From: Acetobacterium woodii
GTDB lineage: Bacteria; Bacillota; Clostridia; Eubacteriales; Eubacteriaceae
Assembly (NCBI GenBank): GCA_016213825.1
Contig: JACQZP010000026.1
Location: forward strand, 372,001-436,000
Reading direction: 5' to 3'
Length of the DNA stretch: 64,000 nt
The first letter of the stretch is position 1, and every line of letters begins with the position of its first letter. The position numbers and the translations under genes were made by a program. This document shows positions 1-8,353 of the stretch, piece after piece. The notes below the pieces were generated by a model. That model saw nothing but the letters and a program-made list of their open reading frames with translations, ran no database searches and was not told the origin of the DNA.

Positions 1-83
1 CAGAGAATTTTAGTTTTATATTTTCCGCCAATCAAGCTGATGGTGGCATCGATGGGGCAGCAGAAATGTTTTTTTTCGGTCAT
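1..83 (-). CDS. HxlR-family transcriptional regulator, N-terminal part (cut by window edge)
   Basis: Only the first 27 codons are inside the window. Reading leftward from the ATG at 83, the protein begins MTEKKHFCCPIDATISLIGG, the hallmark start of HxlR winged-helix repressors (a cysteine-proline pair followed by a helix with GGKYK). A Shine-Dalgarno AAAAGGAG lies just upstream. Cysteines 8 and 9 sit where redox-sensing HxlR proteins such as Bacillus YodB carry their thiol sensor; that it senses oxidants or electrophiles is an inference. It is divergent from the flavin reductase/nitroreductase pair, which it probably controls. Confidence 0.75.
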   Translation of the reverse strand, partial: MTEKKHFCCPIDATISLIGGKYKTKIL

Positions 84-110
84 TTGGTACTCCTTTTATT
101 TTTTATGGAT

Positions 111-155
111 ACTTACTATCCTTTTGGGTAGTAAGTGACTAATAAGTGCATACTT
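111..155. promoter_or_regulatory. Two adjacent dyads, likely HxlR operator
   Basis: Positions 111-136 form a hyphenated inverted repeat: ACTTACTATCC, TTTT, GGGTAGTAAGT, with one mismatch. Positions 144-155 form a second short dyad, AAGT-GCAT-ACTT. Both lie in the divergent intergenic region between the partial HxlR gene and the flavin reductase gene. The TACT...AGTA core resembles sites known for YodB-type HxlR repressors. A weak promoter candidate for the rightward genes (TTGTAA at 154-159, 16-bp spacer, TAAAAT at 176-181) overlaps the second dyad. Confidence 0.5.
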
Positions 156-241
156 GTAATTTTGAAAATCACTGATAAAATGATAGCATGGATTGAAAAG
201 AGAAGCAAGGAGATAGAAAAACAACAGATAAGGAGTAATAA

Positions 242-751
242 ATGAGCGCATTTAAAACAATTAAGGCAGTAAACTTTGATGTCAGTCCGTTTCGATTGAT
301 CGGACATGACTGGATGCTGATTACTGCCGAAAAGGATGGGAAAATCAATAGTATGACGGCATCCTGGGGTGGCCTGGGTGTCATTTGGAACAAAAACGTG
401 GCCTATATTGTGATTCGCAAGAGCCGGTTTACCAAGGAATTTGTGGATGGCTCGGAGCATTTTTCATTGACATTTTTTGACCGAAAAGAACACCAGAAAA
501 TGCTTAACTATATGGGTACCGTATCCGGCCGGGATGAAGATAAGATAAAAGTGAGTGAACTGACTGTTGCTCATCAGGATGGGATTCCTTATTTTGAGGA
601 AGCCAAGACCGTGATGTTGTGCCGAAAAATGTGCCGACAACCGATCGATCCGGAAAACTTTATTGATGGATCCATTGATGATCAGTGGTATGCCGACAAG
701 GATTATCACGATCTTTATATTGGTGAAATTGTTGATATCCTGCAAAAGTAG
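242..751 (+). CDS. Flavin reductase family protein (FMN-binding split barrel)
   Basis: The 169-residue protein has the flavin-reductase-like split-barrel pattern: an early segment ending LITA, then NSMTASWGGLGVIWNK (about residues 36-51) that contacts FMN, followed by a predicted strand and the FTKEF segment. It should bind FMN in the cytoplasm and transfer hydride or electrons to a small acceptor; the acceptor is not visible. AAGGAG at 230-235 sets the ATG start. The nitroreductase gene follows after about 50 bp, and both lie between HxlR regulators with a divergent operator in front, fitting a small electrophile- or quinone-responsive reductase operon (inference). Confidence 0.8.
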   Translation: MSAFKTIKAVNFDVSPFRLIGHDWMLITAEKDGKINSMTASWGGLGVIWNKNVAYIVIRKSRFTKEFVDGSEHFSLTFFDRKEHQKMLNYMGTVSGRDEDKIKVSELTVAHQDGIPYFEEAKTVMLCRKMCRQPIDPENFIDGSIDDQWYADKDYHDLYIGEIVDILQK

Positions 752-800
752 TATTGTTGAAAGTAGTGAAAAATAATCAAAAAATAATTGGAGGAAAAAA

Positions 801-1292
801 ATGAGCGTTGTATTTAATCGAACCAGTGTCAGAAAGTATGAAAACAAAGAAGTGGAAGCGGAAAAAATTGAGCTGTTATTAAAAGCGGCCATGGCTGCGC
901 CGTCAGCTGCCAATCAACAACCCTGGGAATTTTATGTGGTTAAAAGCAAAGAAACCCTGGCTGCCCTAGCTGACTGCAGCCCCTATGGCGGATGCATCAA
1001 AGATGCCGCCCTGGCAATTGTGCCAGTTTATCGAAAAGAAATGATGATGCCGGAATTTGCCGACATCGATATGGCTGCTGCCACCCAGAATATTCTGCTG
1101 GAAGTGACCGAATTGGGACTGGGTGCCGTCTGGATCGGCATTGCGCCACTGGCAGATCGAATGGAAAATGTTCGTAAAGTTCTGAATGTTCCGGATCATC
1201 TCCAGCCCTATGCCATCATTCCGATTGGCTACCCAGTAGCGGATGCAAAACAGCAAGACCGCTTTGATGCAACCCGAGTTCATTTCGAATAA
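801..1292 (+). CDS. Nitroreductase family protein
   Basis: A 163-residue compact nitroreductase-fold protein. The start contains NRTSVRKYENKEV (the R-S-x-R FMN phosphate-binding pattern) and then AAMAAPSAANQQPWEF, the signature loop of the family. A glycine-rich GLGAVWIG segment near residue 113 and the terminal PIGYP complete the fold. It is predicted to be an FMN-dependent NAD(P)H oxidoreductase acting on nitro, quinone or enone compounds. A good Shine-Dalgarno (TTGGAGG) precedes the ATG. It is second in the operon with the flavin reductase gene and is closed by a strong terminator. Confidence 0.88.
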   Translation: MSVVFNRTSVRKYENKEVEAEKIELLLKAAMAAPSAANQQPWEFYVVKSKETLAALADCSPYGGCIKDAALAIVPVYRKEMMMPEFADIDMAAATQNILLEVTELGLGAVWIGIAPLADRMENVRKVLNVPDHLQPYAIIPIGYPVADAKQQDRFDATRVHFE

Positions 1293-1324
1293 ACTATAAA
1301 ATTTTAAGTGAACAGATGATATGC

Positions 1325-1370
1325 AAAACCTGTTTTCAACCGATATCGATGGCTGAAAACAGGTTTTTTA
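1325..1370. terminator. Rho-independent terminator after the nitroreductase gene
   Basis: A perfect 14-bp stem (AAAACCTGTTTTCA at 1325-1338 pairing with 1354-1367) with a 15-nt loop and a flanking T run. A-tract and T-tract on the two sides allow it to serve both the nitroreductase operon and the convergent HxlR gene. Confidence 0.9.
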
Positions 1371-1383
1371 TTTGAAAAAACAT

Positions 1384-1704
1384 TCATAGGTAGCGTTCCT
1401 TATACTGGGTTCCCCAGGCAGTCATCGAATCAAGAATAGGTGCCAGACTATAGCCAGTTTCGGTGAGGGTATATTCAACCCGTGGGGGAACTTCCGGATA
1501 GACTTTTCGGGTAATCAGGTCGCAGCTTTCCATGGCTCGCAAATGGCTGGTCAGAACCTTCTGGGAAATGCCGCTGACCGATTTCTTCAATTCGCCAAAA
1601 CGCTTGGTGCCGGACATCAAATCCCTTATAATCAGAACCTTCCACTTGTCGCCGATAAGCTGCAACGTCATTTCTACTGGACAATCGGGTATTTCTTTGG
1701 CCAT
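1384..1704 (-). CDS. HxlR-family transcriptional regulator
   Basis: A winged-helix repressor of about 106 residues. The start MAKEIPDCPVEMTLQLIGDK and the following WKVLIIRDLMSGTKRFGEL are diagnostic of HxlR proteins; the recognition helix region SGISQKVLTSHLRAME and the wing (PPRVEYTLTETGYSL) follow. I chose the ATG at 1704 because AAAGGGGAA precedes it; an upstream in-frame ATG at 1758 has no comparable site. The single conserved cysteine near residue 8 matches the redox-active Cys of YodB/HypR-type members. It is convergent with the nitroreductase gene, so this locus is flanked by two HxlR paralogues. Confidence 0.88.
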   Translation of the reverse strand: MAKEIPDCPVEMTLQLIGDKWKVLIIRDLMSGTKRFGELKKSVSGISQKVLTSHLRAMESCDLITRKVYPEVPPRVEYTLTETGYSLAPILDSMTAWGTQYKERYL

Positions 1705-1844
1705 ATTTTTCCCCTTTACATATATATCGCTGTCTTTAAAACAGCTTAGCATTATCAATTTTATACAGTTATTATAATAAAATCCTTAAAAACAATCAAG
1801 AAAAATCGCATCGTCAAGCGACGGGAAATGGCTTAAAATAAAAA

Positions 1845-1863
1845 TAGTATCCATTATATACTA
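1845..1863. promoter_or_regulatory. Dyad TAGTAT-N7-ATACTA between the HxlR and macrodomain genes
   Basis: A perfect 6-bp inverted repeat with a 7-bp centre in the divergent spacer between the HxlR gene (start 1704) and the macrodomain gene (start 1959). Its TAGTA/TACTA arms echo the dyad at 111-136, so it is a candidate second HxlR site. Which of the two divergent genes it would serve is not clear. Confidence 0.35.
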
Positions 1864-1958
1864 AACAACATTTTTGTGCTTACTTTACCTTGAGATACTT
1901 TCGGATTATACTAAAGCAACAAGAAAAACACAATACTGTTATGAAAAAGGACAAAAAA

Positions 1959-2828
1959 ATGAAAGATAACATGAATAATAGATTGAATCAAAGTGAAGCA
2001 TTGGATTATTTAATCAAAACATTAGCCAATGAAACTGAGCAGTACCGGAATCTGACCATTCCGACTGATCATGATGGGAAACGCCGACTACTCCGGGGAT
2101 TAATGAACGTCAGAGCACCGGGACCCATCGATCCGGAGTTTTTAAAGGTACAGGACAGCCTGCTCCAAAGTGAGGTGCGGGAAAAGGGCATCGTGACGAT
2201 TGCGGAAATTCAAACGGTGAATGAGGGCTTAATAAAAAGCGGTCTGGCAAAAATTTCGTTTGGCGATAAACTGTCTCTCTGGCAGGGCGATATCACCCGG
2301 CTGGCGGTGGATGCCATAGTCAATGCGGCTAACAGTCAGCTGCTGGGCTGTTTTGTCCCCGGTCACAATTGTATTGACAACGTGATCCACAGCGCAGCTG
2401 GCATTCAGTTACGGGAAGCCTGTTTTGCTTTAATGACAGCTCAGAACTTGCCGGAACTAACCGGAACAGCAAAAATAACCAGCGCCTATAATCTGCCAAG
2501 CAAGCATGTGATTCACACCGTTGGGCCGATCGTGCAGGATGGCTTAACAACAGGGTTGGAACAGGATCTGGCCAACTGCTATCGCTCCTGTCTTGAAATT
2601 GCGGTTAAAAATCAAGTGCGCAGCCTGGCATTTTGCTGCTTATCGACCGGGGTGTTTCACTTTCCCAACCAACGGGCAGCTGAAATTGCAGTGGCTACGG
2701 TGATGGATTTTCTCAAAAAATATGAAGATAAATTTGAGCGCATTATTTTTAATGTCTTTCTAGAGGTGGATCTTAAAATTTATAATCATTTATTTAATAG
2801 TTACTCAGAAAAAGTTTTACTGGACTGA
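1959..2828 (+). CDS. Macrodomain protein, probable zinc-dependent protein-ADP-ribose hydrolase
   Basis: About 289 residues from the ATG at 1959, chosen because AAAAAGGA lies 7 bp upstream. An N-terminal helical region (roughly residues 1-110) precedes a macrodomain with LWQGDITRLAVDAIVNAANS (ADP-ribose-binding loop), then GCFVPGHNCIDNVIHSAAG, and a late STGVFHFP phosphate loop. The Cys/His spacing GCF-P-H-C-IDN is what I recall for zinc-binding macrodomains, which are often linked to a class M sirtuin and lipoyl-carrier genes. No such partners are present here, so its ADP-ribosylated target is unknown. Removal of ADP-ribose from protein is inferred from family. It is convergent with the MerR gene that follows. 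Confidence 0.85.
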   Translation: MKDNMNNRLNQSEALDYLIKTLANETEQYRNLTIPTDHDGKRRLLRGLMNVRAPGPIDPEFLKVQDSLLQSEVREKGIVTIAEIQTVNEGLIKSGLAKISFGDKLSLWQGDITRLAVDAIVNAANSQLLGCFVPGHNCIDNVIHSAAGIQLREACFALMTAQNLPELTGTAKITSAYNLPSKHVIHTVGPIVQDGLTTGLEQDLANCYRSCLEIAVKNQVRSLAFCCLSTGVFHFPNQRAAEIAVATVMDFLKKYEDKFERIIFNVFLEVDLKIYNHLFNSYSEKVLLD

Positions 2829-2887
2829 TGTTCTGAAAATGAGCTAAAAGAAAACTGAGTCAGGAAAGCGGCACAGAAGCTTTGCGC

Positions 2888-3715
2888 TCAGAATTTTCGC
2901 ATAATCTGCAGATCCATATAATAATCGTATTTGGTAGCGGCAGAAACGTTGACCATTTTAGAAATAAGATAAACTGTATCATCCAGTTTAATATCATGGG
3001 TATGGCTGTAACGGATCAGGTTTCTCAGGGTGGCCAGGCAATTTTCTTCCGAATACAGAAAGCGCTGGGTCAGATAGCGACCTTCCGGGATAAGTTTCGA
3101 CTTTAATCCCGGTATTTTTTTGTCTGAAAAAATTCCAAATCCTTTAACGTTCAGTGCCTGATTGGTTTCATAATCAGCAATGGAATAAATCGTGCACATC
3201 ACATTGCTTTCCCGGTTATCGATGTGGCCGGTATCAATAGAGATCCGGCTGACGTGTTTATCCAGGTCATAAATGGAAATATTCAGCTCGTTGTAATAGA
3301 GATTTCGAGTCAACAGGTAGGATTCATGGATTTCGATTTCTTCTTCATTATTATCCCGGTATTTAATATCGGTAATTAATCCTTCGGTAACCCGTTTGGA
3401 ATATTCCAGCTCGGTGATTTTCTGCTCCAGGGAATTTTTATGGGATTCCAGCAGGTTTAAAAGCTTTTGATGGTCTTTGTTTTCACCCATTAATTCCCGA
3501 ATATCTTCCAGCGGAACAAAAAGCACCTTATTCAGATAGCGGATGACATCGATGGTGAAAAACTGGTCATAGCTGTAATAACGGTACTTGGTCTCCTCAT
3601 CCACATGTTCTGGTTTCAGTAAATTCAGCTGGTCGTAATTGCGCAGGGCCTTGGAGGGAATCCGGAGAATTCGGGACACTTCACCGATGGAATATAATTT
3701 TTTCATTTTTTTCAC
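2888..3715 (-). CDS. MerR-family transcriptional activator (likely regulator of the divergent Fe-S flavoprotein operon)
   Basis: A 275-residue protein: N-terminal MerR winged helix (YSIGEVSRILRIPSKALRNY, then YRYYSYDQF), a coiled-coil dimerisation helix at about residues 75-120, and a C-terminal ligand-binding region of some 155 residues resembling the GyrI/BmrR effector domain. The GTG at 3715 has AGAGGAAA 5 bp upstream; an ATG three codons later is the alternative. It is divergent from the operon starting at 3838, and the spacer holds a textbook MerR promoter, so activation of that operon on binding an organic ligand is the likely role. Confidence 0.85.
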   Translation of the reverse strand: MKKMKKLYSIGEVSRILRIPSKALRNYDQLNLLKPEHVDEETKYRYYSYDQFFTIDVIRYLNKVLFVPLEDIRELMGENKDHQKLLNLLESHKNSLEQKITELEYSKRVTEGLITDIKYRDNNEEEIEIHESYLLTRNLYYNELNISIYDLDKHVSRISIDTGHIDNRESNVMCTIYSIADYETNQALNVKGFGIFSDKKIPGLKSKLIPEGRYLTQRFLYSEENCLATLRNLIRYSHTHDIKLDDTVYLISKMVNVSAATKYDYYMDLQIMRKF

Positions 3716-3724
3716 GCTTTCCTC

Positions 3725-3755
3725 TTGACTTTGCCCCTAGGGCAAACCTTATAGT
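3725..3755 (+). promoter_or_regulatory. MerR-type promoter/operator with 19-bp spacer
   Basis: TTGACT at 3725-3730 and TATAGT at 3750-3755 are separated by exactly 19 bp, too long for normal RNA polymerase but typical of MerR-activated promoters. The spacer contains the dyad TTTGCCC-CTA-GGGCAAA (3730-3746). It points right, toward the operon at 3838, with an 80-nt leader; MerR is encoded on the other side. Confidence 0.88.
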
Positions 3756-3837
3756 CACATTATAAATTGATTGATATTTAACAGTCAAGGCGTTGACGCG
3801 TTATTTATCTTATGAAAAATGTATTGGAGTGTGCTAA

Positions 3838-5952
3838 TTGAAAACGGTAACGATAACCATTGACGGGCATGTGCTGGCAGTTGATTCAGGGGATAGCATT
3901 TTAAAAGCTGCCCTTAAGTCAGACCTGTACATCCCACATTTATGTCACCATCCGGATCTGCCAGACATCAGCGCCTGTGGGCTCTGTGTGGTGGAAATTG
4001 AAGGGATCGAGGGGGTTAAATCCGCCTGTTCCACTGCAGTTGAAGCCAATATGATCATCTGCACCAAAACAGAAAAGCTGAATAAAATGCGGCGTTTGTC
4101 GATGGAGCTGATGTTGGCTAATCACGTGGATGATTGCACCACCTGTCCCAAATATTTAAAATGCGAGCTCCAGTCCCTGATTCAATACCTGGGAGTGAGC
4201 ACCGCCCGGCTGAAGCGAACCCTCAATGCCGTGCCGGTGAATACATCAAATCCCTTGTTTGTCAGAGATTTAAACCGCTGTGTGTCCTGCGGGCGATGCG
4301 TCCGAGCCTGTCGGGATTTACGGGGCGTAGATGTACTGGATTATCAAGTGATGGAGGATGACCGAATCATGGTGGATGTTCGCCAGCATCACCGGATGAC
4401 TGAAGAAAACTGCCGATTCTGTGGTGCCTGCGTGGAAGTTTGTCCCACCGGGGCGCTTCAGGATAAGGAAGGGGTTTTCACGGCTGATCTAAACCGGGAA
4501 ATTGGACTTTCACCCTGTCGGTCAGCCTGTCCGGGCCAGATCAATGTGCCTAAATACATCCGGCTTATTAAAGAAGGACAGTATCAGGAAGCCATCGCCG
4601 TGATCCGGGAGCGGGCACCTTTCCCGCACTCATTGGGGTATGTGTGTATGGCCTTCTGCGAAGACCAATGCCGGCGCAAAGAGATTAACGAAGCGCTGTC
4701 GGTTCGGGAGCTGAAAAAATTTGCTGCCGCTCAGGATCAGGGGCTTTGGAAAGATAAGGTTGGGATCAAGACGGCCAGTGGGAAAAAAGTGGCCATCATC
4801 GGCAGCGGACCGGCGGGACTGACAGCTGCTTACTATTTGAAAAAATCCGGCCATGAGGTAACGGTATTTGAAAAACTGCCAGTTGCCGGCGGCATGCTGA
4901 CCACCGGGATTCCGGCTTATCGGCTGCCCCGGCAAGCAGTACAGGCCGAAATTCAGGTGATTACCGATAGTGGTGTAAAGATTCTGACTGACACAGAAAT
5001 TACTGATCTGGAAGCATTAAAAAAATTAGGTTATGATAAAATTTTGATTGCCATCGGAGCCGGACAGGGAACAAGGCTGCCCATTGATGGCGCCGATTGC
5101 GACAATGTGCTGGAAAATATCGCGTTTTTAAAAAATGCCGCACTGGAAATATCACCCAAACTGGACGGCAGGGTAGTGGTACTGGGTGGTGGCAACGTGG
5201 CCTTTGACTGTGCCCGAACTGCCCGACGACTGGGGGCAACGGAGGTGAGCATCCTTTGCCTGGAAAGCCGGGAAGGGATGACCGCCAGTCCAGACGAAAT
5301 CGAAGAAGGGTTGGCAGAAGGCATCCAGATTATTAATGACACTTCTTTTTATGCCATCGAAAATAATGATAATCATGCCACCGGGGCAAACTGCCGCAAA
5401 GTGGAATCATTTAGTTTTGATGAAAACCGGAAGATGCAATTAAAGCTAGTGCCAGATTCGGAACATGTGATTCCTGCTGATACCATCATCTTTGCCACCG
5501 GCCAGCGACCGGAAATACCGGCAGGCTGGGATCTGCCGGTAATAGGTGGCAATCTGATTGCGTCGGCTGATGAGGTCAAAGTGAAAGATAGCAGTGTTTT
5601 CCTAGCCGGGGATGTGTCCTATGGCACCCACTCGGTTATCCGGGCCATTGCTTCGGGGCGAAAAGCGGCGGTGGCCATTGACCTGGCGTTAGGCGGCGAC
5701 GGAAAAATTGAGGATGTGCTGGCAGCGGAAGAAGTGACGGGAAGCTGGCTGGGCAGGGACGAAACCTTTCTGAAAAAGCAGCGGGAGCAGCCCGCGCAGG
5801 AAAATCCCGAAACGCGGATCACCGGATTTGCGGCAGTCACCGATTGTCTCAGTGCGAATAACGCCTGTAAGGAAGCGGAACGTTGTTTCCAGTGTGACTT
5901 GCGGGTTGCTATCACCAAACCCAAATTCTGGGCCAGCTATGGAATCAAATAA
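3838..5952 (+). CDS. Fusion of 2Fe-2S/4Fe-4S ferredoxin module with a GltD-like FAD/NAD(P)H oxidoreductase
   Basis: 704 residues with four parts: an N-terminal 2Fe-2S ferredoxin domain (HHPDLPDISACGLCVVEI region, residues 1-78), an H-D-D-C-T-T-C-P segment like the His/Cys cluster of NuoG and Fe-only hydrogenases (about 95-115), two 4Fe-4S clusters (CVSCGRCVRAC and CRFCGACVEVCP, about 148-205), and a glutamate-synthase-beta-like domain. That domain has its own cysteine region, a GSGPAGL FAD motif near 320 and a GGGNVAFD NAD(P)H motif near 450. Translation begins at TTG with GGAG 8 bp upstream. It probably takes electrons from NAD(P)H and passes them through Fe-S clusters to the downstream flavoprotein. 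The electron acceptor is not evident. Confidence 0.88.
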   Translation: MKTVTITIDGHVLAVDSGDSILKAALKSDLYIPHLCHHPDLPDISACGLCVVEIEGIEGVKSACSTAVEANMIICTKTEKLNKMRRLSMELMLANHVDDCTTCPKYLKCELQSLIQYLGVSTARLKRTLNAVPVNTSNPLFVRDLNRCVSCGRCVRACRDLRGVDVLDYQVMEDDRIMVDVRQHHRMTEENCRFCGACVEVCPTGALQDKEGVFTADLNREIGLSPCRSACPGQINVPKYIRLIKEGQYQEAIAVIRERAPFPHSLGYVCMAFCEDQCRRKEINEALSVRELKKFAAAQDQGLWKDKVGIKTASGKKVAIIGSGPAGLTAAYYLKKSGHEVTVFEKLPVAGGMLTTGIPAYRLPRQAVQAEIQVITDSGVKILTDTEITDLEALKKLGYDKILIAIGAGQGTRLPIDGADCDNVLENIAFLKNAALEISPKLDGRVVVLGGGNVAFDCARTARRLGATEVSILCLESREGMTASPDEIEEGLAEGIQIINDTSFYAIENNDNHATGANCRKVESFSFDENRKMQLKLVPDSEHVIPADTIIFATGQRPEIPAGWDLPVIGGNLIASADEVKVKDSSVFLAGDVSYGTHSVIRAIASGRKAAVAIDLALGGDGKIEDVLAAEEVTGSWLGRDETFLKKQREQPAQENPETRITGFAAVTDCLSANNACKEAERCFQCDLRVAITKPKFWASYGIK

Positions 5953-5961
5953 GGAGGGGTT

Positions 5962-6657
5962 ATGATGATGGAAAACAGAATACGAAAACAGTGGAAAAAA
6001 GCTTCATCAGATGAAATCGGCGAATACGTGGAATCAATACACCAAGCAATAAAGAACACGCCCTGTCCGGTGGACCAGCTAAAACAGTTTACGGACACAG
6101 TCCGACGAAACAGTTGTGGGGAGTGTGTCATTTGCCGGGAAGGGCTACTGCAACTGGCGCTGGTCACCGATGGCATTACCCAGGGACTGGGCCGGGAACA
6201 GGATGTGGAGATTATTCAGGATATCTCAGCTGATCTGGTTTCAGGATCCAGCTGTGACTATGGCAAAGCAGTGGGTAAGATTATCAAACAGAAGATTGCT
6301 GAATATGAAGATGACGTTACCAAACATATCAAACGAAAACGCTGCGATGGGCTGGTCTGCAACAAACTGATTACCTTTTACGCAGCTCCCGAAAGCTGTA
6401 GCGGCTGCAGCAAATGTATTGGGGCCTGTCCGGTCAATGCCATTGCTGGCGGTGAGGGACTTATTCATGTGATTGATGTCGCCCGCTGCAATCGCTGCGG
6501 CGATTGTGAAGCTGTCTGTAGCGATAAAGCAATTTTACGGGCCGGAGCAGTCTTGCCTAAACTACCGGAGGCACCAGTTCCGGTGGGCAGCTTCCTGGCT
6601 GATGCAGAAAGCGGCGGGCTGATGTCCCGGAAGCGACGACGAAAAAGCGAACAATGA
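5962..6657 (+). CDS. Fe-S electron-transfer subunit: NuoF-type Fe-S tail plus 2[4Fe-4S] ferredoxin
   Basis: 231 residues. The region SCGECVICREG with a fourth cysteine in SSCDYGK reproduces the C-terminal Fe-S-binding fold of NuoF/HydB, but the FMN/NADH-binding part of those proteins is absent. A two-cluster ferredoxin follows (CSGCSKCIGACP and CNRCGDCEAVC, about residues 145-190), then a basic tail. AAGGAGGGG overlaps the stop of the preceding gene; ATGs at 5962, 5965 and 5968 are all possible, and 5965 has the best spacing. It is the middle gene of the operon and is read here as the wire between the FAD/NAD(P)H protein and the terminal flavoprotein. Confidence 0.85.
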   Translation: MMMENRIRKQWKKASSDEIGEYVESIHQAIKNTPCPVDQLKQFTDTVRRNSCGECVICREGLLQLALVTDGITQGLGREQDVEIIQDISADLVSGSSCDYGKAVGKIIKQKIAEYEDDVTKHIKRKRCDGLVCNKLITFYAAPESCSGCSKCIGACPVNAIAGGEGLIHVIDVARCNRCGDCEAVCSDKAILRAGAVLPKLPEAPVPVGSFLADAESGGLMSRKRRRKSEQ

Positions 6658-6688
6658 TTAAAATAATAGAGTTGAAGGAGAAAACAAA

Positions 6689-8143
6689 ATGAGAGAATTT
6701 GAAACAGATGTAATTGTGGTCGGCGGCGGTGCTGCTGGTTTGGCAGCGGCTATTACTGCAGCTGAAAACGGTGCTGAGGTCACGATTCTGGAAAAAGCCA
6801 ACACTACCGGGGGCTGTGCCAACATGGCCATGGGTTTGTTGGGGGTTGAAACCAAACTGCAGAAAGAGCGGTTAATTGGAATTACCCGTGAACAGGCTTA
6901 TGAAAAATTTATGGACTATACCCATTGGCGTTCTGATGCCAAACTGGTAAAAAAATATATCGATCAGTCAGCCGGAACCATTGAATGGCTTCAGGACATG
7001 GGCGTGGAGTTTGCCCTGCCATCCAAATATTTCCCGGGTTCTGAAGCAACCTGGCATATTGTTCAGCCAAAATCCGGCAAACCGGGTCTGCGGGCTGCGG
7101 CAACTATGATTAAAGCCATGACTGAACGGGCTGAAGAACTAGGGGTCAAGATTATGCTGGAAACTCCAGTTAAAGGGCTGATTAAAGAAGACGGCGAAAT
7201 CATCGGCGCGGCGGCCAAAGATAAGGAAGGCGACCTGGAAATCTTCGGCGGAGCGGTGATTATCACCACTGGCGGATTTGGGGACAGTCCGGAATTTATT
7301 GAAAAATATACGCCATATGAATGGGGCAAAGATCTCTACTCCTATCGGATTCCCGGCCTAACCGGCGATGGGATTCAGATGGCCTGGGATGCCGGTGCTG
7401 GCAAAGATTACATGGATATGGAACTGGTCTTCTTCGCGCCTAATACCGGTGGCTACGCCCCCATTGAACTGCCCTTCCGTCAGCCCAACGTCTTTGTAAA
7501 TCTGGATGGCCAGCGTTTCTACAATGAAGCTGTGGTCGAAAATCCAGTGTTTTCAGTGAATGCCATCTCCCGTCAGAAAAATCGGGTGGCCTTCTCCATC
7601 GTTGACGACAAAATCATGAAGAAATACGAAGAAAACGGCTTTGATCTGATCAACGTCGTCACCTCGTCCATGGATATGAATGATTTCAAGCAGGAAATGG
7701 AAGAACATCTAAAAAATGGTAGCGATGTTTTCTACGTCGCAGATTCACTGGAAGAACTGGCTGAAAAAACTGGTATTAACAAAGACGGCCTGATTGCCGG
7801 TATTGCCCAATACAACGACATGTGCCAGACCGGCGATGCGGATTTCAACAAAGAACTGAAATACATGACCCCGCTGGATGGCAGTAAATTCTATGCCCTC
7901 AAATTTGCCCCCAGCGCATACGGCAGTCTGGGCGGCATCCGCATTAATGACATGACCGAAGTGGTGGACGACAGCCTCAACACCATCCCCGGTCTTTACG
8001 CAGCAGGCACCGATGCCAATTCTGTCTGTAATCCGGATTATGTCTTTGTACTGCCGGGGAATACCCTTGGCTTTGCGGTAAACTCCGGCCGGATGGCAGG
8101 AAAAAATGCCGTGACCTATATTAAAGAAGCTTTAGCAGAGTAA
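6689..8143 (+). CDS. FAD-binding fumarate-reductase/3-ketosteroid-dehydrogenase-like flavoprotein
   Basis: 484 residues of the FAD_binding_2 family: a dinucleotide motif VVGGGAAGLAAAITAAENGA at residues 10-29, GGCANMAMG after it, an ITTGGFG strand-turn, and a C-terminal FAD segment (GGIRIND ... GLYAAGTDA ... GNTLGFAVNSGRMAG). There is no signal peptide, haem or FMN-binding domain, so it is a cytoplasmic catalytic subunit fed by the two upstream Fe-S proteins. The histidine usual before the GG-hydrophobic-xI motif of true fumarate reductases is absent (sequence SAYGSLGG), so another enoate or enone substrate seems likelier. A strong Shine-Dalgarno (GAAGGAGAA) and terminator frame it. Confidence 0.85.
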   Translation: MREFETDVIVVGGGAAGLAAAITAAENGAEVTILEKANTTGGCANMAMGLLGVETKLQKERLIGITREQAYEKFMDYTHWRSDAKLVKKYIDQSAGTIEWLQDMGVEFALPSKYFPGSEATWHIVQPKSGKPGLRAAATMIKAMTERAEELGVKIMLETPVKGLIKEDGEIIGAAAKDKEGDLEIFGGAVIITTGGFGDSPEFIEKYTPYEWGKDLYSYRIPGLTGDGIQMAWDAGAGKDYMDMELVFFAPNTGGYAPIELPFRQPNVFVNLDGQRFYNEAVVENPVFSVNAISRQKNRVAFSIVDDKIMKKYEENGFDLINVVTSSMDMNDFKQEMEEHLKNGSDVFYVADSLEELAEKTGINKDGLIAGIAQYNDMCQTGDADFNKELKYMTPLDGSKFYALKFAPSAYGSLGGIRINDMTEVVDDSLNTIPGLYAAGTDANSVCNPDYVFVLPGNTLGFAVNSGRMAGKNAVTYIKEALAE

Positions 8144-8158
8144 AAAGCACCAGATCGG

Positions 8159-8207
8159 ACCCATCCGTTGAGCCACATCGTGGTAGATCGGATGGGTTTT
8201 GTTTTTT
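8159..8207 (+). terminator. Rho-independent terminator of the Fe-S flavoprotein operon
   Basis: ACCCATCCG at 8159-8167 pairs with CGGATGGGT at 8189-8197, followed by TTTGTTTTTT. Confidence 0.9.
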
Positions 8208-8353
8208 GAATAATCATTCTCTTGAGATAGATAAGATCCATGATACAGTAGAAACGATAAACCAAATGTGCAAAAAAATATCAGTACAATGTAAAAAACA
8301 ATAAAAAAACATTGGAATATTCAAAAAAACAAGTTTATACTAGATGTAGTCGT

